Of a stretch of 47,994 nt of DNA, positions 16,093 through 26,526 are shown in pieces. How positions within the stretch are numbered: position 1 is the first letter of the stretch; each line of letters opens with the position of its first letter. The notes beneath the pieces are model-generated. The model saw only the letters and a program-made list of their open reading frames with translations, was not told where the DNA came from and did not search any database. Source of the stretch: Actinomycetota bacterium (GTDB taxonomy: Bacteria > Actinomycetota > Actinomycetes > Actinomycetales > Microbacteriaceae); contig JAFDWK010000014.1 of the NCBI GenBank assembly GCA_018268515.1, positions 1 through 47,994 of the forward strand, read 5' to 3'. A program made the translations under genes and the position numbers.

Positions 16093-16685
16093 GACGTGCT
16101 CCGATAAAGATGATGCTTCGCGATGTACTGGACCACTCCGTCGGGCACGAGGTACCAGACCGGATCCCCCTCACGGACCCGCGACCGACAGTCGGTCGAC
16201 GAGATCGCGAGGGCCGGGACCTCCAGTTGGCTGACGTCGTCGCTGGGCAGACCGTCCGTGCTCAGCACGTGACCGGGTCGGGATACCGCGACGAAGTGGG
16301 CGAGGTCCCACAATTCATCATGATCCCTCCAGCTGAGAATCTGCGCCACGGCGTCTGCGCCCGTGATGAAGAAGAACTCCGCATCGGGACGCTCGGCCTT
16401 GAGGTCGCGCAGCGTGTCGATCGTGTAGGTGGGCCCGTCACGATCGATGTCAGCGCGGCTGACGGTGAAGGACGGGTTGGAGGCCGTCGCGATCACCGTC
16501 ATCAGATAGCGGTGCTCACTGGCGGACACGCCGCTCTTCTGCCACGGCTGGCCGGTGGGGACGAAGATGACCTCGTCCAGTCCGAACGAGTGCGCGACCT
16601 CGCTCGCGGCGACGAGGTGACCGTGGTGGATGGGGTCGAACGTCCCGCCCATCACGCCGATCCGCGGCGCCGGAGTGGTCGTCAT
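16089..16685 (-). CDS. nadD: Nicotinate-nucleotide adenylyltransferase NadD
   Basis: NadD joins nicotinate mononucleotide and ATP to form deamido-NAD in NAD synthesis. The 198-residue protein has the nucleotidyltransferase start [15 protein letters not shown] (residues 10-24, with the HxGH motif), [10 protein letters not shown], and the C-terminal [13 protein letters not shown] motif (usually ISSTxIR; here Cys replaces the small hydrophobic residue). It begins 9 nt after the 75-residue membrane protein and overlaps the next gene by ATGA, so it is firmly part of an operon. Confidence 0.95.
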   Translation of the reverse strand: MTTTPAPRIGVMGGTFDPIHHGHLVAASEVAHSFGLDEVIFVPTGQPWQKSGVSASEHRYLMTVIATASNPSFTVSRADIDRDGPTYTIDTLRDLKAERPDAEFFFITGADAVAQILSWRDHDELWDLAHFVAVSRPGHVLSTDGLPSDDVSQLEVPALAISSTDCRSRVREGDPVWYLVPDGVVQYIAKHHLYRSTS

Positions 16686-16694
16686 CGGATCGAC

Positions 16695-16922
16695 TCAGTG
16701 ACCGTGCCCGGTCCCGTGCCCTTCGTGTCCGTGCTCGGCGGCCCAGGCCTCCGCCTTCGCGGCGTGGCGGTTGGCGACGTTGCGGTACGAGAACGCGACC
16801 AGGCCCAGCAGCGCGAACACGCCGGCGGCGATCAGACCGAACGGAAGCGTCTCCAGCGCCACGTTGCCGTGGTGCTCGGTGGTCTCTGCGGCGGCCTGCA
16901 CCAGCTGTGCGACGAGGTTCAT
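16695..16922 (-). CDS. Small single-pass membrane protein with His-rich tail
   Basis: A 75-residue protein with one membrane helix (about 28-46, LPFGLIAAGVFALLGLVAFSY) and a charged C-terminus ending EHGHEGHGTGHGH, which could bind metal ions. The N-terminus also contains a His pair, ETTEHHGN. GGAGA lies 8 nt before the ATG, and TAGACT at 16961-16966 is a likely -10 box. It opens the nadD-rsfS transcript. Similar short proteins are found ahead of nadD in related genomes; the function is unknown. Confidence 0.7.
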   Translation of the reverse strand: MNLVAQLVQAAAETTEHHGNVALETLPFGLIAAGVFALLGLVAFSYRNVANRHAAKAEAWAAEHGHEGHGTGHGH

Positions 16923-16960
16923 CGATTCTCCAGAGTGATCAGGGTGGATCTCAGCTCCCC

Positions 16961-16966
16961 AGTCTA
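16961..16966 (-). promoter_or_regulatory. -10 box (TAGACT) for the nadD-rsfS transcript
   Basis: TAGACT on the minus strand, 38 nt before the ATG of the small membrane protein, with a normal ribosome binding site (GGAGA) in between. The same hexamer precedes ileS and valS. Confidence 0.5.
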
Positions 16967-16970
16967 ACCC

Positions 16971-18275
16971 TCAGCCGCGCGTCTGCCCCGCGCCCCGCGC
17001 CAGCCACTTCGTGCTGGTCAGCTCGGCCAGGCCCATCGGACCGCGCGCGTGCAGCTTCTGCGTGGAGATGCCGACCTCTGCGCCGAACCCGAACTCGCCG
17101 CCGTCGGTGAACCGCGTCGACGCGTTCGCCATCACGACCGCGGAGTCGACCTCGGCCAGGAACCGCTCGATCACGAGCGCATCGGTGCTGATGATCGACT
17201 CGGTGTGCCCCGTGCTGTAACGCCGGATGTGCGCCAGCGCGGCGTCGAGGTCGTCGACCACGCGCATCGACAGATCCAGGCTCAGATGCTCTGTCGCCCA
17301 GTCCTCGTCCGTCGTGGGGACCGCGGCCGGCACGAGCCGGCGGATGTCGTCGTCACCGTGGATCGTGACGCCCTGGGCGATCAGCGCCTCGGAGACCTCG
17401 GGCACGAGGCGCTCCGCGGCGCCGCGGAGCACGAGCACCGTCTCCACCGCGTTGCAGACGCTCGGGCGCTGCACCTTCGCGTTCACGACGATGTCGCGCG
17501 CCCAGTCCAGCGGTGCGGTGTCGTCGAGCACGATGTGCACCACGCCCGCACCGGTCTCGATCACCGGCACCGTCGATTCGGTGACGACGGTCTCGATGAG
17601 TCCCGCGCTCCCGCGCGGCACGAGCACGTCGATGAGGCCGCGCGCGTGCATCATGGCGGTGGCGCCGGCACGCCCGAAGTCGTCCACGGTCTGGATCGCT
17701 TCGGCGGTCACTCCGGCCGAGGCGAGGGCAGCGCGCATGACGCGCACCAGCACCGTGTTGCTCTCCCGCGCCGCACTGCCGCCGCGCAGCACGGCCGCAT
17801 TGCCGGATCGCAGGGCCAGAGCGGCGATGTCGACGGTGACGTTGGGGCGCGCCTCGTAGATCGCGCCGACCACGCCGAACGGCACCCGCACCTGTTCCAG
17901 TGCGACGCCGTTGGGCATGCGGTGCCCTCCCACGACCCGGCCGACCGGATCCGGAAGGGCGGCGACCTCGCGCACCGCGGTGGCGAGGGCCTCGATCCGC
18001 TTCTCGTCCAGCCGCAGCCGGTCCAGCAGCGCGTCGCCGATGCCCTCCTCCGCGCCGCGGGCGAGGTCGAGCGCGTTGGCGGCGATGATGTCGGCGGCGG
18101 CGGCCGTGAGGGCCGACGCGATCGCGTCCAGGGCCGCGACCTTGCCGTCGCTCGTGAGCCGCGCCGTCTCGCGCGAGGCGATCTTGGCGGCGCGCATCCG
18201 CCGCTCGGGGGAATCCGGTCCGTCCTGAGCGGACGCTTCTGCGGGCACGACGAGGTCGGCGATCACGGTGGACAT
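16971..18275 (-). CDS. proA: Gamma-glutamyl phosphate reductase ProA
   Basis: ProA reduces gamma-glutamyl phosphate to glutamate semialdehyde with NADPH, the second step of proline synthesis. The 434-residue protein has the aldehyde-dehydrogenase fold with RPNVTVDIAALALRSGNAAVLRGG (about 140-163), the Cys region KVQRPSVCNAVETVLV and the C-terminal FGFGAEVGISTQKLHARGPMGL, seen as a continuous family signature. No ribosome binding site is present; TACACT lies 6 nt before ATG. The gene is separated from proB by 48 nt and can be transcribed from its own promoter. Confidence 0.96.
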   Translation of the reverse strand: MSTVIADLVVPAEASAQDGPDSPERRMRAAKIASRETARLTSDGKVAALDAIASALTAAAADIIAANALDLARGAEEGIGDALLDRLRLDEKRIEALATAVREVAALPDPVGRVVGGHRMPNGVALEQVRVPFGVVGAIYEARPNVTVDIAALALRSGNAAVLRGGSAARESNTVLVRVMRAALASAGVTAEAIQTVDDFGRAGATAMMHARGLIDVLVPRGSAGLIETVVTESTVPVIETGAGVVHIVLDDTAPLDWARDIVVNAKVQRPSVCNAVETVLVLRGAAERLVPEVSEALIAQGVTIHGDDDIRRLVPAAVPTTDEDWATEHLSLDLSMRVVDDLDAALAHIRRYSTGHTESIISTDALVIERFLAEVDSAVVMANASTRFTDGGEFGFGAEVGISTQKLHARGPMGLAELTSTKWLARGAGQTRG

Positions 18276-18281
18276 GCGGTC

Positions 18282-18287
18282 AGTGTA
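18282..18287 (-). promoter_or_regulatory. Leaderless promoter -10 box (TACACT) of proA
   Basis: TACACT, then 6 nt, then ATG 18275. A GC-rich imperfect hairpin (CCCAG/CTGGG, 18288-18309) immediately upstream may end the obg-proB transcript. Confidence 0.5.
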
Positions 18288-18323
18288 CCCAGGCCCCGGG
18301 GCGGCTGGGCCCGGATGACGGTT

Positions 18324-20707
<2,384 letters not shown>

Positions 20708-20733
20708 TCACCGGATCGTGCCGGGACAAAGGA

Positions 20734-20761
20734 AACGGGGCGGGCCGAAGCCCGCCCCGTT
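20734..20761 (-). terminator. Terminator after rplU-rpmA
   Basis: Perfect 12-bp stem AACGGGGCGGGC/GCCCGCCCCGTT. Read on the minus strand the loop is UUCG closed by C-G, an extra-stable tetraloop, followed by TTTCCTTTG as a weak U-run. It should end the ribosomal protein transcript before obg. Confidence 0.75.
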
Positions 20762-20787
20762 GCCGAAGACTGCCCCGCCGATGGGCG

Positions 20788-20800
20788 GGCCTGTCGAAGC
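20788..20800 (-). repeat. Dispersed short repeat (CCTGTCGAAG family)
   Basis: GGCCTGTCGAAGC lies directly after the rpmA stop. The same core occurs at 31206-31224 inside ileS and, inverted, at 31382-31401 in the ileS leader. Confidence 0.5.
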
Positions 20801-20801
20801 C

Positions 20802-21059
20802 TTACTCGGCGGCTGCGACGATGTTGACGACCTTGCGGCCGCCCTTCGCGCCGAACTCGACCGAACCGGCGGCGAGGGCGAACAGCGTGTCGTCGCCGCC
20901 ACGGCCGACGTTCACGCCGGGGTGGAAGTGCGTGCCGCGCTGACGGACGAGGATCTCGCCGGCGCTGACGGTCTGGCCGCCGAAGCGCTTCACGCCGAGT
21001 CGCTGTGCGTTGGAGTCACGACCGTTGCGGGTCGAGCTCGCACCCTTTTTGTGTGCCAT
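20802..21059 (-). CDS. rpmA: 50S ribosomal protein L27
   Basis: An 85-residue L27, whose basic N-terminus reaches toward the peptidyl-transferase centre. It begins [20 protein letters not shown] and contains [21 protein letters not shown] and GGDDTLFAL as in all bacterial L27 proteins. No cleavable N-terminal extension of the Firmicutes type is present. GAGGAG precedes the ATG by 7 nt, and rplU lies 20 nt upstream. Confidence 0.98.
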   Translation of the reverse strand: MAHKKGASSTRNGRDSNAQRLGVKRFGGQTVSAGEILVRQRGTHFHPGVNVGRGGDDTLFALAAGSVEFGAKGGRKVVNIVAAAE

Positions 21060-21079
21060 TTCTCAGCTCCTCTTCGTGC

Positions 21080-21388
21080 TTACTTGATACCGGTGATCTT
21101 GACGCGCGTGAGGTCCTGACGGTGACCCTGGCGCTTCTTGTAACCGGTCTTGTTCTTGAACTTCTGGATGACGATCTTCGGACCGCGCAGGTGGCTGACG
21201 ACCTCGGCCGTGACCTTGACCTTCGCGAGCTTGTCGGCGTCGGTGGTGATGGTGTCACCGTCGACGAGGAGCACCGCGGCGAGCTCGACCTTGTCGCCCT
21301 GGGCCGCCTTCAGGCGGTCGAGCTGAACGATCGTGCCGACCTCGACCTTCTCCTGGCGTCCACCGGCGCGCACTACTGCGTAAACCAC
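21080..21388 (-). CDS. rplU: 50S ribosomal protein L21
   Basis: A 102-residue L21, a 23S rRNA-binding protein of the large subunit. The start is GTG at 21388, giving [17 protein letters not shown], the standard L21 beginning; the open frame extends further upstream without family similarity. The C-terminal [14 protein letters not shown] is the rRNA-binding signature. The ribosome binding site is weak (AGG about 9 nt upstream). It starts the rplU-rpmA transcript. Confidence 0.97.
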   Translation of the reverse strand: MVYAVVRAGGRQEKVEVGTIVQLDRLKAAQGDKVELAAVLLVDGDTITTDADKLAKVKVTAEVVSHLRGPKIVIQKFKNKTGYKKRQGHRQDLTRVKITGIK

Positions 21389-21407
21389 TTCATACCTGTT
21401 TCGTTGG

Positions 21408-21423
21408 GGAGCGGGACCGCTCC
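21408..21423 (-). promoter_or_regulatory. Hairpin in the rplU leader
   Basis: A perfect 6-bp hairpin GGAGCG-N4-CGCTCC lies 19 nt before the rplU GTG. It could be part of a ribosomal-protein autoregulatory leader. I do not match it to a known L21 leader family. The rest of 21424-21644 shows no clear feature. Confidence 0.35.
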
Positions 21424-21644
21424 GTATTCTCACGGGAAGACTGTGCGTGCATCGCGCCACAGCAGAGGGATCCGCAGTGGCGGGCGCGAGTTGCATGTTC
21501 CCGCGGCGGCCGAGTGGGGCGTCCGGCGCGGTGCACCAAGGGGCCACTTTACCGGATGCGCCGTCCCCTCGCAAAGCGAGCGGCGACTCGCCGGGATCCG
21601 GATCCGATCGCGTCCCAATCCGCCGCGGCCCTCGTCGCGCACCC

Positions 21645-21650
21645 TAGGAT
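21645..21650 (+). promoter_or_regulatory. Leaderless promoter -10 box (TAGGAT) of the DUF4031 gene
   Basis: TAGGAT, 6 nt, then ATG 21657, with no ribosome binding site. Confidence 0.6.
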
Positions 21651-21656
21651 CGCGGA

Positions 21657-21944
21657 ATGGCGATCCTCGTGGACGATGCGGTCTGGCCCGCGCACGGGCG
21701 GCTCTGGGCGCACCTGGTCAGCGACTCCAGCGTGGATGAGCTGCATGCCTTCGCCGCGCAGCACGACATCCCCCGCCGTGCGTTCGACCTGGACCACTAC
21801 GACGTCCCCGCGGACGCCCTGGAACGACTCGTCGCAGGCGGTGCCGAGCACGTCGGCGGCAAGGAGCTGGCGCGCCGGCTGATCGCCTCCGGGCTGCGCG
21901 TCCCGGCACGGGACAGGATCGATCGAGGTGCGCACCGGCCCTGA
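21657..21944 (+). CDS. DUF4031 domain protein
   Basis: A 95-residue soluble protein starting MAILVDDAVWPAHGRLWAHL, with SSVDELHAFAAQHDIPRRAF, DLDHYDVPADALERL and GGKELARRLIASGLRVP. This is the complete DUF4031 pattern; the function is unknown. The family occurs widely in actinobacteria as a stand-alone gene. The mRNA appears leaderless. The start of a degraded membrane protein gene lies just downstream in the same direction. Confidence 0.85.
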   Translation: MAILVDDAVWPAHGRLWAHLVSDSSVDELHAFAAQHDIPRRAFDLDHYDVPADALERLVAGGAEHVGGKELARRLIASGLRVPARDRIDRGAHRP

Positions 21945-21956
21945 CCGGTCGCAGCG

Positions 21957-22237
21957 GCGATCGGCTACACGATCCTGCGGCGCACGATCGCCCGCGGACC
22001 GACCGCGCACGGATCCATGACGCGTTCGGTCGCGATGCGAAGGGCATCACGTCGCTGGTGCCGTACCCGACCGGGATCGTCCTGGTCTTCGTGACGCCGT
22101 GGCTGGGCCTGGTGCCGTTCGTGATCGTGGCCGTCATCTGGCTCGTGCCGGATCGGCGGGTCGAGCGCTACCTGCGCACCCGCGCCGACCGGGTGGAGCC
22201 CTCCGCCGACGGCGACGACGAGGGCCCGACGCCGTAG
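21957..22237 (+). pseudogene. 3' remnant of a TMEM175-family (DUF1211) potassium channel gene
   Basis: From 22019 one frame reads DAFGRDAKGITSLVPYP, then a hydrophobic helix and VAVIWLVPDRRVERYL, ending at TAG 22235-22237; this resembles the C-terminal end of bacterial TMEM175 proteins. A different frame from 21957 gives AIGYTILRRTIARG, resembling the preceding helix end, so a frameshift separates them near 21990-22015. The N-terminal channel helices with the selectivity residues are absent, and the adjoining DNA is the DUF4031 gene. The fragment cannot make a channel. Family assignment is by eye. Confidence 0.55.
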
Positions 22238-22252
22238 CGTCGGGCCCTCGTC
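22217..22252. terminator. Bidirectional terminator hairpin
   Basis: Perfect 16-bp stem GACGAGGGCCCGACGC with its complement at 22237-22252 and a 4-nt loop CGTA. It overlaps the end of the TMEM175 remnant and lies 19 nt beyond the RNase E/G stop, so it likely serves both strands. Confidence 0.7.
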
Positions 22253-22270
22253 TGCGGTCGTGGCACGGGA

Positions 22271-24718
22271 TCAGCCCTGGTCCGCCTGCGGGGCGGCCTC
22301 GGTCGTGTGCACGACGGCCGTGCCGGCCGACAGCGCGGCGGTGCTCACCCGGCGGCGGTTGCGCCCCTGCCCGGGCGCCTTCGGCTCGGGCAGGGCGTCC
22401 AGCACCGAGTCGAGCAGCTGCTCGGCCTCGGACCTGGGCGCCTTGCCGCGGTCGGATCCGCGCTTCTTGCGCGGATTCTTGGCGCGCTCCTGGACCGGGC
22501 GCTCGGCGGCGGCCTCCGGCGCGCCCTCGATCGGCGCGTCGCCCGGGACCGTGAGCGCCTCGCCGGCAGGCCGGGAGGACGCCGCGATCTGCGCGAGGGC
22601 GGACTTCGCGCCCTCCGGGATGCCGTGGGTTCCGCCGTTGGCGGGTGCGGCAGGGGCCGCCGAAGCCGATCCGCCGCCGTTCTGCGCGCCGCTGCCGCCG
22701 CGCTGGCGACGGTTGGAGCTCTGCGGCGGTGTGGTCGCACGGTGCTTCACGACGGGATCGTGGTGCACGATCACACCACGGCCCGCGCACACCTCGCAGG
22801 GCTCGCTGAAGGTCTCCAGCAGGCCGAGGCCCAGCTTCTTGCGGGTCATCTGCACGAGCCCGAGCGAGGTGACCTCGGCGACCTGGTGCTTGGTGCGGTC
22901 GCGGCTCAGGCACTCGACGAGCCGGCGCAGCACGAGGTCGCGGTTGGACTCGAGCACCATGTCGATGAAATCGACGACGATGATGCCGCCGATGTCGCGC
23001 AGACGCAGCTGGCGGACGATCTCCTCCGCGGCCTCGAGGTTGTTCTTGGTGACGGTCTCCTCGAGGTTCCCGCCCGAGCCGACGAACTTGCCGGTGTTGA
23101 CGTCGACGACCGTCATGGCCTCGGTGCGGTCGATCACGAGGGATCCGCCCGACGGCAGCCACACCTTGCGGTCCAGAGCCTTCTCGATCTGCTCGGTCAC
23201 GCGGTAGGCGTCGAAGGGGTCGCGCTCGTCCTCGTACGCCTCGACCCGGTCCAGCAGGTCGGGGGCGACGCTCTCCAGGTAGGAGCGGATCGTGCGCCCG
23301 GCGTCGGCGCCCTGGATCCGCATCCGGGTGAAGTCCTCGTTGAAGACGTCGCGGACGATCTTGACGAGCAGGTCGGGCTCGGCGTGCAGCAGCGCGGGGG
23401 CCTGCTGCGTCTCGACCTGCTTCTGGATGTAGCTCCACTGCGCGGTGAGGCGCTGCACGTCGTTGGTCAGCTGCTCCTCGGTCGCCCCCTCGGCCGCCGT
23501 GCGCACGATCACGCCGCTGGACTCGGGAAGCACCTCCTTGAGGATGCGCTTGAGGCGCGCGCGCTCGGTGTCGGGGAGCTTGCGCGAGATACCGTTCATG
23601 GATCCGTTCGGCACGTACACGAGATAGCGGCCGGGCAGCGAGATCTGGCTGGTGAGACGGGCGCCCTTGTGACCCACGGGGTCCTTGGTGACCTGCACGA
23701 GCACCCGGTCGCCGGCCTTCAGGGCGAGCTCGATGCGACGCGGCTGGTTGCCGGTCTGGACGCCGTCCCAGTCCACCTCGCCGGAGTACAGCACCGCGTT
23801 GCGACCGCGGCCGATGTCGACGAACGCGGCCTCCATGCTGGGCAGCACGTTCTGCACGCGGCCGAGGTACACGTTGCCGATGAGCGACGCGTCCTGGTTG
23901 CGGGCGACGTAGTGCTCGACGAGCACGTTGTCCTCGAGCACGGCGATCTGGGTGCGGCCGTTCTTGGAGCGCACGATCATCTCGCGGTCGACGGCCTCGC
24001 GGCGGGCGAGGAACTCGGCCTCGGTCACGACCGGGCGCCGGCGGCCGGCATCACGGCCGTCGCGGCGGCGCTGCTTCTTCGCCTCGAGGCGGGTGGATCC
24101 CTTGATCGCCTTGGGCTCGGTGATGTACTCGACCACGCGCTGGCGCTGGCGGGGCTGTTCGCCCTCGCCGCCGCGTCCGCGGGTGCGGCGGTTGTCCTCA
24201 CCGTCGTGGCCGCTGTCACGCGTGCGAGCCGGGAGCGGCACGAACGCGGGAGCGTGGAAGTGCAGCTGCGTGGAGACGCGTGAGACGAACACCTCGGGCA
24301 GCAGGCCGAGGCTCACCGCAGTGGCGGGCACGGGCTCGGGATCCGGCGCCACCTCGGCTGCGGGCGCGGCCTCGGAATCGGCTGCGGGTGCGGCCTCGGA
24401 CTCGACCGGCGTGGCCGCGTCGGACTCGACCGCGGGCGCGGCCTCGGACTCGGCTGCGGGTGCGGCCTCCGCAGCGACGAGCTCCGTCTCCGCGACGGCG
24501 GCCGCCGCGATGTCTTCGGTCGCGGCGACGGGTGCGGTCGCATCCTCATCCGCCGCGGGGGTCCCGGCTTCCGGCTCCGCGGCCGCGTCGATGACCTCGG
24601 CGGGAGCGGTGTCCTCCTCCGTCGCCGCGGGCGCCGGTTGGGCGGCCTCGGGAACTACCGGCGCCTGCAGCGCGTCGAGGTCGAGGGTAGGGGCGTTGTC
24701 ATTGTTCTCGTCGGCCAT
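22271..24718 (-). CDS. rne: Ribonuclease E/G family endoribonuclease
   Basis: An 815-residue RNase E/G, the main single-strand endonuclease for mRNA decay and rRNA processing. A disordered Ala/Glu-rich N-terminus (about 1-215) precedes the catalytic core: S1 domain (NVYLGRVQNVLPSMEAAFVD), 5'-sensor region, the metal-binding VVDVNTGKFVG and GGIIVVDFIDM motifs, and the zinc-link CEVCAGRG. A basic C-terminal tail follows, as in actinobacterial RNase E with the core in the middle. GGGAG lies 10 nt before ATG, and the leader is about 160 nt if the proposed promoter is right. Confidence 0.95.
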   Translation of the reverse strand: MADENNDNAPTLDLDALQAPVVPEAAQPAPAATEEDTAPAEVIDAAAEPEAGTPAADEDATAPVAATEDIAAAAVAETELVAAEAAPAAESEAAPAVESDAATPVESEAAPAADSEAAPAAEVAPDPEPVPATAVSLGLLPEVFVSRVSTQLHFHAPAFVPLPARTRDSGHDGEDNRRTRGRGGEGEQPRQRQRVVEYITEPKAIKGSTRLEAKKQRRRDGRDAGRRRPVVTEAEFLARREAVDREMIVRSKNGRTQIAVLEDNVLVEHYVARNQDASLIGNVYLGRVQNVLPSMEAAFVDIGRGRNAVLYSGEVDWDGVQTGNQPRRIELALKAGDRVLVQVTKDPVGHKGARLTSQISLPGRYLVYVPNGSMNGISRKLPDTERARLKRILKEVLPESSGVIVRTAAEGATEEQLTNDVQRLTAQWSYIQKQVETQQAPALLHAEPDLLVKIVRDVFNEDFTRMRIQGADAGRTIRSYLESVAPDLLDRVEAYEDERDPFDAYRVTEQIEKALDRKVWLPSGGSLVIDRTEAMTVVDVNTGKFVGSGGNLEETVTKNNLEAAEEIVRQLRLRDIGGIIVVDFIDMVLESNRDLVLRRLVECLSRDRTKHQVAEVTSLGLVQMTRKKLGLGLLETFSEPCEVCAGRGVIVHHDPVVKHRATTPPQSSNRRQRGGSGAQNGGGSASAAPAAPANGGTHGIPEGAKSALAQIAASSRPAGEALTVPGDAPIEGAPEAAAERPVQERAKNPRKKRGSDRGKAPRSEAEQLLDSVLDALPEPKAPGQGRNRRRVSTAALSAGTAVVHTTEAAPQADQG

Positions 24719-24887
24719 CTCTGGCGTACTCCCTGCACAGCGGCACTGCCACCGTGAATTCTCTCGTGCGGTGCGCTCGGCACCGCGAACTCAATCGGTC
24801 TGCGATCGGCATGAGCTCTGATCGCTGGGAGCCGGAGCCCCCGAAGTCTGTATCCGTCGTCCGCCATGGCGGCGACTCGACCCGTCC

Positions 24888-24893
24888 ATTATC
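24888..24893 (-). promoter_or_regulatory. Extended -10 promoter (TGCGATAAT) of the RNase E/G gene
   Basis: On the minus strand TGC precedes GATAAT, an extended -10 element. The predicted start near 24881 gives a leader of about 160 nt. The same TGCGATAAT occurs on the plus strand ahead of the VKOR gene. Confidence 0.5.
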
Positions 24894-24970
24894 GCACCAT
24901 CGGGGCCGGATCCTCGCCTCGACGCGTCAGGATGCGACACGGCGTGCACCGCGCACAGAATTCGGACTGC

Positions 24971-24976
24971 GATAAT
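24971..24976 (+). promoter_or_regulatory. Leaderless extended -10 promoter (TGCGATAAT) of the VKOR gene
   Basis: GATAAT with preceding TGC, then 6 nt, then ATG 24983. No ribosome binding site lies between. Confidence 0.6.
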
Positions 24977-24982
24977 CGCGGC

Positions 24983-25594
24983 ATGTCCGCACAGCGCACC
25001 CGTCCCGTCGGCTACGCCATCTGGCTCATCATCGCGAGCGTCGTCGGCTGGTGGGCCGCCTTCCAGCTCACCCTCGACAAGTTCCAGACCCTGGAGCATC
25101 CCAAGGCCGCCCTGGGCTGCGACATCAGCGCCTTCGTGCAGTGCGGCGCGAACCTCGAGTCGTGGCAGGGGTCCGTGTTCGGCTTCCCGAACCCCCTGAT
25201 CGGGCTGACCGGCTGGATGGCCCCGCTCGTGGTCGGGGTCGCGATCCTCGCGGGTGCCCGGTTCCCGCGCTGGTTCTGGGGCCTGTTCGGACTGGGCATC
25301 ACGGGCGCGTTCGTGTTCATCTGCTGGCTGATCGGGCAGAGCTTCTTCGACCTGCACACCCTGTGCCCGTGGTGCGGCCTGACCTACATCGTGGTGATCC
25401 CGACCTTCCTCGCCACCGTGCAGCAGCTGTTCGCCAACGGGACCTTCCCGATCGGCCGCCGCGCCCAGGAGCGCGCGCAGCGGCTCGGCGTCTGGGTGCC
25501 GCTGGCCTCGATCCTCGCGTTCGCCGTCGTCATCCTGCTCGCCCAGTCGGCGGGCGTGGACCTGATCGGCGAAGTCATCCGCCTGTTCCGCTGA
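24983..25594 (+). CDS. Vitamin K epoxide reductase (VKOR) family protein
   Basis: A 203-residue membrane thiol oxidoreductase that passes electrons from a DsbA-like partner to menaquinone, supporting disulfide formation outside the cell. It has about five membrane segments (about 11-30, 75-92, 98-117, 133-150, 172-192), loop cysteines Cys46 and Cys54 (GCDISAFVQCG) and the catalytic pair CPWC at 128-131. Start 24983 is chosen over an upstream in-frame ATG because it begins the family N-terminus and lies at leaderless spacing from GATAAT. No DsbA-like gene is fused or adjacent. Confidence 0.92.
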   Translation: MSAQRTRPVGYAIWLIIASVVGWWAAFQLTLDKFQTLEHPKAALGCDISAFVQCGANLESWQGSVFGFPNPLIGLTGWMAPLVVGVAILAGARFPRWFWGLFGLGITGAFVFICWLIGQSFFDLHTLCPWCGLTYIVVIPTFLATVQQLFANGTFPIGRRAQERAQRLGVWVPLASILAFAVVILLAQSAGVDLIGEVIRLFR

Positions 25595-25608
25595 ACCCCG
25601 TCGACGAA

Positions 25609-25647
25609 GAACGCCCCCACCGCGGCCGAAGCCGGATGGGGGCGTTC
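25609..25647. terminator. Bidirectional terminator between VKOR and ndk
   Basis: 11-bp stem GAACGCCCCCA/TGGGGGCGTTC, with a smaller GGC-CGAA-GCC hairpin inside the loop. It lies between two convergent genes, 14 nt from each stop. Confidence 0.7.
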
Positions 25648-25660
25648 ATCACATCGGGGT

Positions 25661-26077
25661 TCAGGCGAACCAGATGCCGAGCTCGCGCGCGGCGGAGGAG
25701 GGCGAGTCCGAGCCGTGCACGAGGTTCTGCTGCACCTTGAGGCCCCAGTCGCGGCCGAAGTCGCCGCGGATGGTGCCGGGCGCGGCCGTGGTCGGGTCGG
25801 TGGTGCCGGCCAGCGAGCGGAAGCCCTCGATGACGCGGTTGCCGGCGAGCCTGATCGCCACGGACGGTCCGGAGAGCATGAACTCGAGGAGCGGCTCGTA
25901 GAACGGCTTGCCCTCGTGCTCTGCGTAGTGCGCGGCCAGCAGGTCGCGGTCCGGATCGACGAGGCGGATGTCGACCAGGGCGTAGCCCTTGGCCTCGATG
26001 CGGGCCAGGATCGCGCCGGTGAGGCCGCGCGCGACGCCGTCGGGCTTGACCAGGACCAGGGTCTCTTCGGTGGGCAT
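25661..26077 (-). CDS. ndk: Nucleoside diphosphate kinase
   Basis: Ndk moves the gamma phosphate from ATP to nucleoside diphosphates through a phosphohistidine. The protein has TLVLVKPDGVARGL, RPxxR-region residues, GDFGRDWGLKVQQNLVHGSDS with the active-site His in NLVHGSDS, and the end ELGIWFA. ATG 26077 (138 residues) is preferred to a GTG at 26086 because AGAGAG lies about 9 nt upstream of it. It is the last gene of ileS-folC-DUF4233-ndk. Confidence 0.96.
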   Translation of the reverse strand: MPTEETLVLVKPDGVARGLTGAILARIEAKGYALVDIRLVDPDRDLLAAHYAEHEGKPFYEPLLEFMLSGPSVAIRLAGNRVIEGFRSLAGTTDPTTAAPGTIRGDFGRDWGLKVQQNLVHGSDSPSSAARELGIWFA

Positions 26078-26082
26078 GTCAG

Positions 26083-26526
26083 TCACTCTCTGTCATCGGA
26101 GGGGGTCACGGTGGCGGCACGCGCGCGGGCGGCGCGATCGGCACGTCCGCCGATGATCATCGCGTAGGTCCACATGCCGCCGAAGATGATCACGACCAGT
26201 CCGATCGCGGGCACCAGGAACGCGGACAGCAGGACGATGACCTGCAGGATCCATCCCATCACGATTCCGGCCCGGCTGCCCATCAGCCCCGCGGCCACGA
26301 GCATCGCGATCGCGACCACGGCGCCGCCGACGATCCCCCACCACGGGGCGATGTCCGGGCCCAGGGCCTGCAGCCCGAAGACCGTGAGGCCGGCGAGTCC
26401 CACGATGATCGCCTCGAACGCGAGGATGATCGCGCCGAGCTTCTGGGTGAGACCGCGCGGCGGGCGGGCACGACGCGGCCGCGGGGTCGTGGATCCGGAG
26501 GCGGTCTCGTCGGTCACGCGCGCCAT
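26083..26526 (-). CDS. DUF4233 membrane protein
   Basis: A 147-residue protein with a basic, Pro/Arg-rich N-terminus (about 1-27) and four hydrophobic segments (about 31-50, 60-80, 83-100, 103-122). The pattern QKLGAIILAFEAIIVGLAGLTVFGL and the position between folC and ndk match DUF4233, found in the same place in many actinobacteria. The function is unknown; linkage to folC is the main clue. Its start lies inside the last 13 nt of folC, so translation is coupled. Confidence 0.85.
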   Translation of the reverse strand: MARVTDETASGSTTPRPRRARPPRGLTQKLGAIILAFEAIIVGLAGLTVFGLQALGPDIAPWWGIVGGAVVAIAMLVAAGLMGSRAGIVMGWILQVIVLLSAFLVPAIGLVVIIFGGMWTYAMIIGGRADRAARARAATVTPSDDRE

